A stretch of 5,111 nucleotides of DNA from DASSUW01 sp036520135. GTDB lineage: Bacteria; Actinomycetota; Thermoleophilia; Solirubrobacterales; Solirubrobacteraceae. This document shows, one piece after another, positions 5,109-5,111 of the stretch (positions are counted from its first letter, which is position 1; every line of letters begins with the position of its first letter). Where the stretch lies: NCBI GenBank assembly GCA_036520135.1, contig DATDKF010000251.1, forward strand, positions 1 through 5,111, in the 5' to 3' direction. The notes below the pieces were generated by a model. It was not told where the DNA came from and did no database searches. It saw only the letters and a list, made by a program, of their open reading frames with translations. The translations under genes were made by a program, and so were the position numbers.

Positions 5109-5111
5109 TCC

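Overview
The window is a very GC-rich bacterial chromosomal segment. Its genes use strongly G/C-ending codons and GTG starts. Protein style (a tail-anchored ECF sigma factor with a valine/threonine-rich tail, and the end of a secreted Arg/Gly-rich beta-module protein) suggests a high-GC actinobacterium, most likely of the Thermoleophilia/Solirubrobacterales type. That placement is inference from style, not from a marker gene.

Layout: (1) 3-377, plus strand: the 3' end of a gene for a probable extracytoplasmic protein built of Ig-like/beta modules. Its last 50 bases overlap, tail to tail, the next gene. (2) 328-2118, minus strand: a complete long-chain acyl-CoA ligase (AMP-binding superfamily) with all core motifs intact. 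(3) 2191-2379, minus strand: a 62-residue conserved-looking small protein resembling the N-terminal helical domain of translation factor IF-2, with two competing in-frame starts, each with its own Shine-Dalgarno. (4) 2478-2578: a tandem array of three identical 13-bp palindromes, GGGGACTGTCCCC, exactly 44 bp apart, resembling REP/RAYT-type repetitive extragenic DNA. (5) 2585-3346, minus strand: a Nif3/YbgI-family dinuclear-metal protein. (6) 3347-3481: a divergent intergenic region with a candidate promoter for the next gene. (7) 3482-5053, plus strand: an ECF-type sigma factor fused to a zinc-binding anti-sigma-like domain, a transmembrane helix and a long low-complexity exterior tail. (8) 5054-5111: short hairpins and a possible promoter for a gene beyond the window. 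No stretch over 300 bases lacks a gene.

The minus-strand genes (Nif3-like, small protein, acyl-CoA ligase) are co-directional and could be partly co-transcribed, but the palindrome array sits between the first and second, and a TAGAAT -10-like box precedes the ligase. I see no shared pathway. The most notable item is the sigma factor: sigma domain, putative inhibitor domain, membrane anchor and exterior tail are in one polypeptide, which would make it a self-contained membrane-tethered transcription switch. No CRISPR array, tRNA, rRNA or transposase gene is visible.
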